Of a DNA stretch of 64,000 nt, positions 18,129 through 26,454 are shown piece by piece (within the stretch, counting starts at the first letter, position 1; every line of letters begins with the position of its first letter). The position numbers were made by a program, and so were the translations under genes. The stretch lies in assembly GCA_021848725.1 (NCBI GenBank), contig JAJZTS010000006.1, forward strand, positions 1 through 64,000. The letters are read 5' to 3'. The notes under the pieces are model-generated. The model saw only the letters and a program-made list of their open reading frames with translations. It was not told the origin of the DNA and did no database searches. This stretch comes from Pseudomonadota bacterium (GTDB taxonomy: Bacteria; Pseudomonadota; Gammaproteobacteria; Burkholderiales; Thiobacillaceae).

Positions 18129-18626
18129 ATGCGGAGCGCACTCTGGATCTTGCTGCTGTTCGGGCTGGCTGTCGTCTTTGTGCTGACCGCCCGGATCGAT
18201 CAGGGTTACGTCTTGATCGTGTATCCACCCTGGCGGGTGGAGCTGTCGTTCATGCTGGCCACGGTGCTGGCGATGCTGTTTTTTTTCATGGCTTACGCCC
18301 TGGTCCGCATCGTCCGTGTGGGCTTGCGCCTGCCGGGTGAGGTCAAGGCGTGGCGGGTCGAACGCCACAAGCGTAAGGCGGGCGATGCCTTGAGCCAAGC
18401 GACCGCGGCCTTGATCGGCGGCGACGCGGCGGCTGCGCGCAAGCTGGCCGATCAAGTGTTGGCGGGCGAGGCGCCGCCATTGGCCGCATTGCTTGCCGCG
18501 CGGGCGGCCTTGGATATGGGCGATCGCGCCGCTGCGCTGGTCTATTTGGCCAAGGCCAAATCGAGCACCGATCGACTGGAACAGGCGCGGGAATGCCTGG
18601 CGCGGCAGGCCGGCGAGGCACAATAA
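18129..18626 (+). CDS. hemY: Short HemY-like membrane protein (N-terminal domain only)
   Basis: A 165-residue protein with two membrane segments (WILLLFGLAVVFVLTA and FMLATVLAMLFFFMAY) separated by YVLIVYPPWRVELS, the HemY N-terminal domain, then helices that look like a single TPR pair (AGDALSQATAALIGGDAAAARKLADQVL). Typical HemY proteins have ~390 residues with more TPRs. Here the frame stops at 18626 and a convergent gene follows in 7 bases. Either a shortened functional form or a C-terminal truncation. Confidence 0.75.
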   Translation: MRSALWILLLFGLAVVFVLTARIDQGYVLIVYPPWRVELSFMLATVLAMLFFFMAYALVRIVRVGLRLPGEVKAWRVERHKRKAGDALSQATAALIGGDAAAARKLADQVLAGEAPPLAALLAARAALDMGDRAAALVYLAKAKSSTDRLEQARECLARQAGEAQ

Positions 18627-18633
18627 CCCGGCT

Positions 18634-19839
18634 TTACACCGCGTGACCGGCCACCCAGCCCGACGACCAAGCCCATTGGAAGTTGTAGCCGCCGAGCCAG
18701 CCGGTCACATCGACCACTTCCCCGATGAAATACAAGCCCGGTACCGCCGAGGCCTCCATGGTTTTGGACGACAAGGCGCGGGTGTCGATGCCACCGAGCG
18801 TGACCTCGGCCTTGGCATAACCGAGGGTGCCGGACGGCATCAAGGCCCAGCCCTTCAGCGCTTCGGCCGCCGCCTGCAGCTCGCGCTTGGTCAATTGCGC
18901 CATGGCCTTGTTGAAACCGAATAGGCTGCACCATTCCTGCGCGAAGCGGCGCGGTAGGGTTTCGGCCAAAACATTGGCGAGCAGGGCATTGCTATGGCGG
19001 TGCGTTTCCAACCAGGTTTGGGCATCGATGCCAGGCAAGAGATCGATGGCGATCGGCTGCTTCTTGTCGCTGCCATATTCCTGCATCTGCCAATAGTTGG
19101 AGACCTGCAGAATGGCCGGGCCGGACAGGCCGCGATGGGTGAGCAGAACGTCTTCGCGGAAGCGCGGCTTGCTGCCCAGGCAGCGGGTCTCTGCCTCGAA
19201 CGAGGCGCCGGACAGGGGCTGCAAACGTTCCAACGTTTCCGGCGCCAGCGCCAGTGGCACCAGGGCCGGCTTCGGTGCGACCACGGGCAGACCGAATTGC
19301 TCGGCCAACTTATAGCCGAAGGGGCTGGCGCCGAGCTTGGGTGCGGCCAAGCCGCCGGTGGCGATCACCAGCGAGGTGCAGCGGAAGCGGCCTTGCGTGG
19401 TGGCCAGTTCGAAGCGCAGGCCGTCGGCCTCGCGCCGTTCGATCCGTTCGACGCCGCAGCCGGTGGCCCACTGCACATTGCCCTGCCCGCATTCGCGCTG
19501 GAGCAGGGCGACGATGTCCTGGGCCGAGTCGTCGCAGAACAACTGGCCATGCTCGCGTTCGTGATAGCGGATGCGGTGACGCTCGACCAGGGCGAGGAAG
19601 TCGCGCGCGGAAAATTGCTTCAGGGCCGAGCGGCTGAAGTGCGGGTTTTGCGACAGGTAGTTTTCCGGGCCGACGTCGCGGTTGCTGAAGTTGCAGCGGC
19701 CGCCGCCGGAGATGCGGATGCGCTCGCCGATCTTGTCGTTGTGGTCGAGCAGCAAGACCCGGCGGCCGCGCTGACCGGCCTGGGCTGCGCACATCATGCC
19801 GGCGGCGCCGGCGCCAATGATGATGACATCGAAGGACAT
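18634..19839 (-). CDS. NAD(P)/FAD-dependent oxidoreductase, YhiN/HI0933 family
   Basis: A 401-residue flavoprotein. The FAD Rossmann motif is IIGAGAAGMMCAAQAGQRG (6-24), then RISGGGRCNFSN (the family hallmark), a mid-protein VIATGGLAAPKLGASPFGYKLAEQFG, and the C-terminal GLYFIGEVVDVTGWLGGYNFQWAWSSG. The family is conserved, but its physiological reaction is not firmly established to my knowledge. Confidence 0.88.
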   Translation of the reverse strand: MSFDVIIIGAGAAGMMCAAQAGQRGRRVLLLDHNDKIGERIRISGGGRCNFSNRDVGPENYLSQNPHFSRSALKQFSARDFLALVERHRIRYHEREHGQLFCDDSAQDIVALLQRECGQGNVQWATGCGVERIERREADGLRFELATTQGRFRCTSLVIATGGLAAPKLGASPFGYKLAEQFGLPVVAPKPALVPLALAPETLERLQPLSGASFEAETRCLGSKPRFREDVLLTHRGLSGPAILQVSNYWQMQEYGSDKKQPIAIDLLPGIDAQTWLETHRHSNALLANVLAETLPRRFAQEWCSLFGFNKAMAQLTKRELQAAAEALKGWALMPSGTLGYAKAEVTLGGIDTRALSSKTMEASAVPGLYFIGEVVDVTGWLGGYNFQWAWSSGWVAGHAV

Positions 19840-19891
19840 GGGGGCGGATTATCCCCGCCGCCAAGACTTGCGGCCAGTCTCGTCGCCCAGC

Positions 19892-20350
19892 TCAGGCCAA
19901 CACGGCGGTCTGATAGGCTGCCAGCAGGCCGGCGTCTTCGATCGAGCCGTGATGGTGAATCTGCCGCCAACGCCGGCCGTCGAAACGATAGATGCGGCTG
20001 GTGCGGATCGCCAGATCAATGTGCCGGCCCGCTCGCTCGAAGTGGCCGCGTTCGCGGCCGGCCGCGCAAAACAGGTCCGATCCGAGCTGCAAGCTGTAAT
20101 CGTAGAACTCGACATAGACCTGGGCCTGGCCGGTGAACAACCGGCGATAGAGCGGCTCGATCTCGGGCCAACCGCGGCGAATGCCGCCCAAGGGGTTGTC
20201 GAGCACGCATTCATCGGTTTGCCAGTTCTGTTGCATCAGCGCCAGGTCGCGGCCGTTGAAGGCGCGGTAGAACTCGGCCAAGGCGCCGAATGGCGTGGCC
20301 GGATCGTTGGTTTCGGCACCAGTGATGGGCATCGTTTCTACCGTCATCAT
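19892..20350 (-). CDS. SnoaL/NTF2-like domain protein
   Basis: A 152-residue protein with the cone-shaped NTF2-like pattern: FGALAEFYRAFNGRDLALM helices, a DECVLDNPLGG loop, WPEIEPLYRRLF and a sheet ending in TSRIYRFDGRRWRQIHHHGSIED. Such folds serve as isomerases, hydrolases or binding proteins. A GGAGG site precedes the first ATG. The start overlaps the end of the upstream tautomerase gene, so they form one operon divergent from a LysR gene. Confidence 0.75.
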   Translation of the reverse strand: MMTVETMPITGAETNDPATPFGALAEFYRAFNGRDLALMQQNWQTDECVLDNPLGGIRRGWPEIEPLYRRLFTGQAQVYVEFYDYSLQLGSDLFCAAGRERGHFERAGRHIDLAIRTSRIYRFDGRRWRQIHHHGSIEDAGLLAAYQTAVLA

Positions 20351-20802
20351 ATCGGCCTCCGCTGGGCTTGGCTGACCCCGTCGTAGCCCCAGTCGCTGCC
20401 CGGCACTTCATGGATGACCACGTAGGCCGGGGTGTCTAGCGGGCCGAGGCAGTCGCTCAGCAAACGCTGGAAATCGGCCAGGAAGACGCTCTTCTCTTCG
20501 GCGCTATTGCTGCCCTGGGTGATCGTGATGTCGGCCATTGCCGCGCAGGCGCCGGTGGGCAAGGGCGAGGCCGCGGCCAGCCAGCGCAGCGGCCGGGCCC
20601 TGCGCGTGCAGTGGCCGCGGGTCGGGATGGGGGTGCCGGCCAGGAACCAGCGCTCGGGCGGCAGGGTTTCCACCGTCACCACGGTGAGGTCGGGCCGCTT
20701 GCGCAGGCGCTCGTTCATCAGTCGAGTCGTGCCTTGGCTCAACTGCCGGATCTGGTGCGGCGACAGGTATTCGCTGGCGACGCGGATATGGATGTAAGGC
20801 AT
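20347..20802 (-). CDS. Fused tautomerase-superfamily protein
   Basis: A 151-residue protein. With the ATG at 20802, chosen for its GGGAG site 6 bases away, the mature protein would begin with Pro, the catalytic base of 4-oxalocrotonate-type tautomerases (MPYIHIRV). Residues ~1-60 are one beta-alpha-beta unit; residues ~92-151 (ADITITQGSNSAEEKSVF... TPAYVVIHEVPGSDWGYDG) are a second. The two units are joined by a roughly 30-residue Arg/Ala-rich linker, longer than usual in fused members. Substrate unknown. Confidence 0.72.
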   Translation of the reverse strand: MPYIHIRVASEYLSPHQIRQLSQGTTRLMNERLRKRPDLTVVTVETLPPERWFLAGTPIPTRGHCTRRARPLRWLAAASPLPTGACAAMADITITQGSNSAEEKSVFLADFQRLLSDCLGPLDTPAYVVIHEVPGSDWGYDGVSQAQRRPI

Positions 20803-20879
20803 GGTCATCTCCCTTGACGATTGGCGGGGCTATTGTTGGCCCCGATTTATCATTCAACAATCCGTTATTTCGTCACATA

Positions 20880-20902
20880 ATTGTTTCCATTATGGAAACA
20901 AT
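20880..20902. promoter_or_regulatory. Perfect LysR-type operator between the LysR gene and the tautomerase operon
   Basis: Arms ATTGTTTCCAT and ATGGAAACAAT around one central base, 11 bases before the LysR start. The core fits the T-N11-A rule for LysR-family binding sites. Its place next to the regulator and facing the divergent operon suggests autoregulation and control of the neighbours. Confidence 0.65.
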
Positions 20903-20913
20903 GGGAGGGCCCC

Positions 20914-21822
20914 ATGCGTTGGCTGACCGAGATGGGGGTGTTCGCCAAGGTGGTCGAGGTCGGCGGTTTCAGCAAGGCGGCCGCTGCGTTGAATTCGACC
21001 CGCTCGGCGGTGAGCAAGCAGGTTGCCCGTTTGGAAGACGGTTTGGGCGTGAAGCTGTTGCATCGCTCCACCCGCGCGATGAGCTTGACCGATGCCGGCC
21101 GGGCGGTATACGAGCAATGTGCGGTGTTGGCCAATGCTGCCGACCAGGCGGTGGCGGCGGCCAGCCGCTTGGTGGCCGCGCCGCGCGGCGTTTTGCGCGT
21201 CAGCGTGTCGACTGCGTTCGGGCCGCGCCATATCGCACCGCTGTTACCGGAGTTCTTGGCGCGTTACCCCGAATTGGAAATCGATCTGGTGCTGGTCGAT
21301 CGCCATGTGGATCTGGCCGAGGAGGGCTTCGATGTGGTGTTACGCCTGACCGATCGGCCGCAACCGAGCTTGGCCGCACGCAAGCTGGCCGACCTGCGTT
21401 TCGTCTTGTGCGCCTCGCCTGACTACCTCGCAGCGCGCGGCAAACCCAGCCGCTTGGAGCAGTTGTCGGCGCACAATTGCGTGCGCCAGCGCTTGAGCGA
21501 GGCCCCCACCCCCTGGCGGTTGGAAGGTCCGCGCGGCTTGGTCGCGCTCGACATCTCGGGCAATGTGTTGGCCACCAGCGGCGATGCCGTGCGTAGCTTG
21601 GTCTTGGCCGGCGCGGGGCTGGGCATCTTGCCGACCTATCTGGCCGGCGACGATCTGCAAGCTGGGCGCCTGGTCCAGGTGCTGCCGCGCTATAAACCGC
21701 TAGGTGGCTTCAATGCGCTGTATGCCTTGTACCTACCGACCCGCCAGGCCAACCCCAAGGTGCGCGCCTTCATCGACTTTCTGATCGAAAAGATCGGCAC
21801 GCCGCCGTATTGGGATGCCTGA
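20914..21822 (+). CDS. LysR-family transcriptional regulator
   Basis: A 302-residue regulator. Residues 1-60 are the winged helix-turn-helix (MGVFAKVVEVGGFSKAAAALNSTRSAVSKQVARLEDGLGVKLLHRSTR), with the recognition helix at ~28-47. The remainder is a periplasmic-binding-like effector domain. The pattern (DVVLRLTDRPQPSLAARKL, GDAVRSLVLAGAGLGILPTYL) is that of the subfamily regulating oxidoreductases and small-molecule catabolism. The ATG with a GGGAGGG site was chosen over the upstream one inside the palindrome. It probably controls the divergent tautomerase/SnoaL pair. Confidence 0.88.
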   Translation: MRWLTEMGVFAKVVEVGGFSKAAAALNSTRSAVSKQVARLEDGLGVKLLHRSTRAMSLTDAGRAVYEQCAVLANAADQAVAAASRLVAAPRGVLRVSVSTAFGPRHIAPLLPEFLARYPELEIDLVLVDRHVDLAEEGFDVVLRLTDRPQPSLAARKLADLRFVLCASPDYLAARGKPSRLEQLSAHNCVRQRLSEAPTPWRLEGPRGLVALDISGNVLATSGDAVRSLVLAGAGLGILPTYLAGDDLQAGRLVQVLPRYKPLGGFNALYALYLPTRQANPKVRAFIDFLIEKIGTPPYWDA

Positions 21823-21830
21823 CCGCTGAA

Positions 21831-22835
21831 TCAGGTGGTTTGGAAGGCGAAGGCGTCGGAGAAGAACTCGTCCTCCGGCAGGCCGTGGCCGAGGCAGGCT
21901 TTGCGCGCCGCGTCGACCATCGCCGGCGCGCCGCAGGCATAGACTTGATAGCCGGCGAGGTTGGCGAAGTCGGCCAGCACGGCATCTTGCACGTAGCCGG
22001 TGCGGCCGGGCCAATCCGTCCCGGCCTGCGACAGTACCGGGATGAAGGTGAAATTGCCATGGATCTGCTGCCATTGGCCGGCTAGCTCGGCCATGTACAT
22101 GTCTTGTAGGGTGCGGGCGCCCCAGTACAGTACCAGCGGCCGGTCGGCCTCGTGATGGAAGGCGTGGTTCAGGATGCTCTTGATCGGCGCGAAACCGGTG
22201 CCGGTGGCGAGGAAGATCGCCGGCTTGTCCGACTCGCGCAGGAAGAAGCTGCCGAGTGGGCCGTTGATGCGCATGATGTCCTTCACTTGCATGGCGTTGA
22301 ACACATGCTCGGTGAATTCGCCGCCGGCGACGTGGCGCACGTGCAGCTCCAGCAGCGCGTCCTCTTCCGGCGCGTTGGCCAGCGAGAAGCTGCGCCGCTT
22401 GCCGTCTTTGAGCAGGAAGTCGATGTACTGGCCGGGCAGGAACTGCAGGCGTTCGTTGGCCGGCAGCTTGAGGAAGAGCTGCATCACGTCGTGGCTCAAA
22501 CGTTCCATGCGCTCGATCCGGCAGGGCAGGGTCTTGACCGGGATGTCCTTGGCTGCTCCGACCTCTTTGACTTCGAGTACCAAGTCGCTCTTCGGCTTGG
22601 CCGAGCAGAACAAGGCCAGGCCGCGATGGCGGTCCTCGTCGCTCAGGCTGCCGGGCTGAATGTCGCCGTAATCGACCTGGCCTTCCAAAATCTTGCCCTT
22701 GCACGCGCCGCAGGCACCGTTGCGGCAGCCATAGGGTAGGGCGAAGCCGGCGTCGAGCGCGGCGGAAAGCACGGTCTGGCCCGCTTCCACGGTAAACTTG
22801 TGGCCACTGGGCTGGATGGTCACCTGATACGACAT
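21831..22835 (-). CDS. Ferredoxin-type NAD(P)H reductase (CDP-6-deoxy-delta-3,4-glucoseen reductase family)
   Basis: A 334-residue protein with an N-terminal plant-type [2Fe-2S] domain (PYGCRNGACGACKGKIL, Cys at ~36, 41, 44 and a fourth at ~77 in ALFCSAKPKSD), then an FAD domain (RRSFSLANAPEED) and an NAD(P) domain (IFLATGTGFAPIKSIL, YACGAPAMVDAAR). It transfers electrons from NAD(P)H to a partner. The name is that commonly given to this family in betaproteobacteria; no sugar-biosynthesis gene is near, so the real partner is unknown. Confidence 0.88.
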   Translation of the reverse strand: MSYQVTIQPSGHKFTVEAGQTVLSAALDAGFALPYGCRNGACGACKGKILEGQVDYGDIQPGSLSDEDRHRGLALFCSAKPKSDLVLEVKEVGAAKDIPVKTLPCRIERMERLSHDVMQLFLKLPANERLQFLPGQYIDFLLKDGKRRSFSLANAPEEDALLELHVRHVAGGEFTEHVFNAMQVKDIMRINGPLGSFFLRESDKPAIFLATGTGFAPIKSILNHAFHHEADRPLVLYWGARTLQDMYMAELAGQWQQIHGNFTFIPVLSQAGTDWPGRTGYVQDAVLADFANLAGYQVYACGAPAMVDAARKACLGHGLPEDEFFSDAFAFQTT

Positions 22836-22864
22836 CCCGAATTCCTCTCGATAAAACTCAAAAA

Positions 22865-23725
22865 ATGCTGCGCATACTCATCATCGGCTGCGGCGACGTC
22901 GGCCTCCGCATCGCTAAACACCTGCAAGGGCGGGCTCGCCTGTATGCCCTGAGCCGTTCGCCCGACGGTCGGGCCGCACTGCGTGCCGCCGGCATCACCC
23001 CGATCGCCGGCGACCTGGACGATCGCAGGAGTCTCAAGCGCATCGCCGGCCTGGCCGACTGGGTGCTGCATCTGGCACCGCCGCCCGGCGAAGGGACAAG
23101 CGACCCACGTACCGCGCGGCTGTTGGCGGCGCTGGGGCGGGGCAGTCTACCACGGGCCCTGACCTACATCAGTACCACCGGGGTTTACGGCGACTGCGCC
23201 GGCGACTTTGTCGCCGAGACGCGTCCCGTCCGGCCGCGCAACGCGCGGGCCAAGCGCCGGGTCGCGGCCGAACGGGCTTTGCGCGCCTGGGGTCTCGGCC
23301 ATGGCGTGCGCGTGAGTATCTTGCGGGCGCCCGGTATCTATGCCGCCGACCGCTTGCCCGCGGAACGCGTGCGCCAAGGCCTGCCCGCCTTGCTGCCGGG
23401 CGAGGACATCTACACCAACCACATCCATGCCGAAGATCTCGCTCGGCTGTGCGTTGTGGCCCTGTTCCGGGGGCGGACCAACCGGCTCTACAACGCGGTC
23501 GACGACAGCGATCACAAGATGGGCGACTGGTTCGATCGGGTGGCCGATCATCTCGGTCTGCCGCGCCCGCCGCGCCTACCGCGGGCCGAGGTCGAGGCGG
23601 CGGTGACCCCGGCCATGCGCAGCTTCCTGGCCGAATCGCGGCGCTTGTCGAATCGGCGCATCAAGGAGGAATTGCGTTTCCTGCTGCGTTACCCGACGGT
23701 AGGCGATGGCTTAAGTCATCGTTAA
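22865..23725 (+). CDS. NAD-dependent epimerase/dehydratase-like protein (YeeZ type)
   Basis: A 286-residue Rossmann-fold protein with ILIIGCGDVGLRIAKHL at 4-20, a YISTTGVYGDCAGDFVAE active-type segment and NAVDDSDHKMGDWFD. It belongs to the short-chain dehydrogenase-like group with SulA/YeeZ homology. Catalytic Tyr-Lys is not obvious, so the activity is unknown. Divergent from the ferredoxin reductase with a 29-base gap. Confidence 0.8.
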   Translation: MLRILIIGCGDVGLRIAKHLQGRARLYALSRSPDGRAALRAAGITPIAGDLDDRRSLKRIAGLADWVLHLAPPPGEGTSDPRTARLLAALGRGSLPRALTYISTTGVYGDCAGDFVAETRPVRPRNARAKRRVAAERALRAWGLGHGVRVSILRAPGIYAADRLPAERVRQGLPALLPGEDIYTNHIHAEDLARLCVVALFRGRTNRLYNAVDDSDHKMGDWFDRVADHLGLPRPPRLPRAEVEAAVTPAMRSFLAESRRLSNRRIKEELRFLLRYPTVGDGLSHR

Positions 23726-23733
23726 GCCTTACG

Positions 23734-24897
23734 ATGCCACGCTGCCGGATTCACACCGATACGATGATGGAAGGCATGAGGCAGACCGAGGGCGGTATCC
23801 AGTTCAGCACGAGCGATGCGCTGGGGCTGGCGCAAGCGCACGATGCATTCCAGGCCTTGCTTGAGGCGCAGGGCCTTGCCCGGCATGTCGAAACAGCGGC
23901 CATGGCCGGTGCCGGCCGGCATGTCATCCGGTTCCATCTGAACGAAGAAACGGCTTCGGCCTGGGCGCCCGATGGCGACACCTTGCGCCTAACCGAAATG
24001 CTTGGGCTCGATAGTCAAACCCACGCAGGCGACCTGGAGAAAGAGATACTGGTCGCCATGCTGCTCGCTCCCGTGGCCTTCGCGTTTCCAAGTTACGATG
24101 AGCTGATTGCCGCGCTGCGCATGCGCCGTTATATCGTCGAGGCGGCATGTAAGACAGAACTGGATTTCCACACCACCGAGGCTGAGCGTCCGGCCGATTG
24201 CTGGGCTTATGTCGAGGATCGGGGCTTTACCGTTTTACCGGGCACGCCGCTGGTCACCGCCTTGCGTAAGGCCACCCAGCCGGCGGTGTCGGGCGCACGC
24301 TATTCGTTTTCCTGCTATCGCGCGACCGAATACGTCATCCTGCTGGGGATCGCGCAGGAGCTAGCCGCCAGCAACCCCGGACTGCTGGCCCGGCTGCAAC
24401 GGCAGTGGGAGTGCGAGCCCATCATGTCGGCCCGGTTTCACGATGTTTTCTTGCGCGAGTACGGCGCCATGGAGGCGCCGTTGCCGATGAAGTATTACGT
24501 GCCCGGCGACCGCCTTTGGTTTCGCAACCCGGACGAGGCCTCGGCGGATGTGGTGGGCTACGAGGGCTCGTGGGTGTTTTATCTCGGCGGCGGCCTGTTC
24601 ACCAATTTTTGGAAATGGGGCGAGCCGTTCACGCTGGCGGCGAAGTGCGTGGAGATCTATCACTGGCGTCATGGCACCTATCGCGACTCGACGGGCGAGC
24701 TGCGAATGGACGAGTCCCGGGTCGAAGCGCATGTCCGCGCTTCGCAGGCCGACCCGGTCGCGCTGGGGCGCATCGTCGAACGCATGCAGCGCTACCGTGA
24801 CCCCAGGGGGGTCTACCGCGATGGCGGCTGCATCGATACCACCCGGGAACACCCGCGCTGGGTCTGTCCCGGCACGGCCGATATCCGGCTGCCCTAG
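23734..24897 (+). CDS. Probable protein-glutamine gamma-glutamyltransferase (Tgl-like)
   Basis: A 387-residue protein. Residues ~118-310 resemble Bacillus Tgl, the spore-coat transglutaminase: YDELIAALRMRRYIVEAA matches the Tgl early helix, YSFSCYRATEYVILLGIA (C194) matches the catalytic-Cys segment, and PGDRLWFRNPDEASADVVGYEGSWVFYLGGG matches the loop that carries the catalytic Glu. The Glu directly before the catalytic Cys in Tgl is Ser here, and the second Glu is shifted (E277). The first ~115 residues and last ~75 are extra. The start is uncertain; 23764 or 23776 are alternatives. Function in crosslinking is inference from motif alignment by eye. Confidence 0.6.
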   Translation: MPRCRIHTDTMMEGMRQTEGGIQFSTSDALGLAQAHDAFQALLEAQGLARHVETAAMAGAGRHVIRFHLNEETASAWAPDGDTLRLTEMLGLDSQTHAGDLEKEILVAMLLAPVAFAFPSYDELIAALRMRRYIVEAACKTELDFHTTEAERPADCWAYVEDRGFTVLPGTPLVTALRKATQPAVSGARYSFSCYRATEYVILLGIAQELAASNPGLLARLQRQWECEPIMSARFHDVFLREYGAMEAPLPMKYYVPGDRLWFRNPDEASADVVGYEGSWVFYLGGGLFTNFWKWGEPFTLAAKCVEIYHWRHGTYRDSTGELRMDESRVEAHVRASQADPVALGRIVERMQRYRDPRGVYRDGGCIDTTREHPRWVCPGTADIRLP

Positions 24898-24975
24898 GCC
24901 CAGCCGGGCTGCGCCGGCGCGGTTGGTTCCGGCGGCGGTGGAGATTACAATGGTCGGAAACACGAGCGAACGACC

Positions 24976-25536
24976 ATGGACAACGCCAACTTTATCGATC
25001 ACTTTCTAATCGCCATGCCGAACATGGTGGACCCCAACTTTGCCGGCGCATTGACCTACGTCTGCGACCATAGCGAGCAGGGTGCCCTGGGCGTGGTGGT
25101 GAACCGGCCTATCGACCTGTCGCTGGAAAAGTTGTTCGAGCAGATCGGCCTGAGCTTGGATGACGAGCGGATCAAGGACAACCCGGTCTATTACGGCGGC
25201 CCGGTGCAGATGGAGCGCGGTTTCGTGCTGCACCGCCCGGTCGGCGAATGGGGCTCCACCTTGTCGGTGCACGATCGGGTCGGCCTGACCACCTCGAAGG
25301 ATATCCTGGAGGCCACGGCGCGCCACGAAGGGCCGGAGCAGATCATCGTCACCCTGGGTTATGCGGGCTGGGCGCCGGGCCAACTGGAGGAAGAGATCAA
25401 GCAGAACGCCTGGCTCACCGTGCCGGCCGACCCGGAAGTCATCTTCGGTCTGCCGCCGGAAGAGCGGCTGTCGGCGGCCATGCATATCCTGGGTATCGAC
25501 ATGTCGATGCTATCGGAAGAGGCCGGGCACGCCTGA
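24976..25536 (+). CDS. algH: YqgE/AlgH family protein (UPF0301)
   Basis: A 186-residue protein with the family start [41 protein letters not shown] and the later [30 protein letters not shown] and [10 protein letters not shown] motifs. The biochemical function is not settled. It heads a long run: its stop overlaps the ruvX start (ATGA), and ruvX in turn overlaps pyrR. Confidence 0.92.
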   Translation: MDNANFIDHFLIAMPNMVDPNFAGALTYVCDHSEQGALGVVVNRPIDLSLEKLFEQIGLSLDDERIKDNPVYYGGPVQMERGFVLHRPVGEWGSTLSVHDRVGLTTSKDILEATARHEGPEQIIVTLGYAGWAPGQLEEEIKQNAWLTVPADPEVIFGLPPEERLSAAMHILGIDMSMLSEEAGHA

Positions 25537-25967
25537 TGCAGTCGAGGCGCGGCACCGTGCTCGCCTTCGACTTCGGCACCAAACGTATCGGCGTCGCGAT
25601 GGGCGAGTGGGAGACCCGGTTGGCACATGCGCTGGAGACCATCGCCGAAGAGGCCAACGACCCGCGCTTTGCCCGCATCGGCGCCTTGATTGCGGAATGG
25701 CGGCCGATCGAGTTGGTGGTGGGTTTACCGCTCAGCCTTGAGGGCGAAGAACACGAATTGACCAAGCGCTGTCGGCGCTTTGCCAATCAGTTGCATGGCC
25801 GTTTCGGCCTGCCGGTGCATCTGGTCGACGAACGCTTGACCTCGGTCGAGGCCGAAGCGCGCTTGGCCGAGGCGGGGGTGTATGGCGAGCGTCGGCGCGC
25901 GTTGACCGATAGCCTGGCGGCAGAACAAATACTTCAGGACTACTTGGCCCATCATGACATTGCCTAA
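25536..25967 (+). CDS. ruvX: Holliday junction resolvase-like protein RuvX (YqgF)
   Basis: A 143-residue RNase H-fold protein with [18 protein letters not shown] (first acidic strand), [31 protein letters not shown] and [13 protein letters not shown] (last Asp). These are the catalytic acidic positions of the family, which is implicated in 16S rRNA 5'-end processing in bacteria. It starts within the algH stop codon. Confidence 0.93.
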   Translation: MQSRRGTVLAFDFGTKRIGVAMGEWETRLAHALETIAEEANDPRFARIGALIAEWRPIELVVGLPLSLEGEEHELTKRCRRFANQLHGRFGLPVHLVDERLTSVEAEARLAEAGVYGERRRALTDSLAAEQILQDYLAHHDIA

Positions 25968-26454
25968 GCCTACCGAGTTGATCGACCGCCTGGCCGAACA
26001 AATTCGCCCCACCCTCACACCCGATTGCGCCTTGGTCGGCATCCATACCGGTGGTGTCTGGGTCATGGAAGCGCTGGCCCGGCGCCTGGACAGCGACCTG
26101 CCCTGCGGCAGCCTGGACATCGCCTTCTACCGCGACGACTTCTCCCGCATCGGCCTGCATCCGATCGTCAAACCCTCGCAAATCGATTTCGACACGGAGG
26201 GCCGGCGGCTCCTGTTGATCGACGATGTCTTGTATACTGGCCGCACAGTGCGCGCGGCCATGAATCAATTATTCGACTATGGACGCCCCGCCACCATCCG
26301 ACTTGCCGTGTTGGTGGACCGGGGAGGCCGTGAATTGCCGATCTGTCCCGACTTTTCCGGCTATAAACTCGAGATCGCCGACGATCAGCACGTCTCATTG
26401 GTCAAACACGACGACGGTAGCCTGGGTTTTGTGCGGGGGGCGAATCGGATATGA
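25954..26454 (+). CDS. pyrR: Pyrimidine operon attenuator/uracil phosphoribosyltransferase PyrR
   Basis: A 166-residue phosphoribosyltransferase-fold protein. The PRPP motif is [17 protein letters not shown] (~88-104), with [18 protein letters not shown] and a [18 protein letters not shown] tail. In Gram-positives PyrR binds the pyr mRNA; in proteobacteria of this type it sits before pyrB and may have UPRTase activity. It overlaps ruvX by 14 bases and pyrB by 4. Confidence 0.92.
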   Translation: MTLPKPTELIDRLAEQIRPTLTPDCALVGIHTGGVWVMEALARRLDSDLPCGSLDIAFYRDDFSRIGLHPIVKPSQIDFDTEGRRLLLIDDVLYTGRTVRAAMNQLFDYGRPATIRLAVLVDRGGRELPICPDFSGYKLEIADDQHVSLVKHDDGSLGFVRGANRI

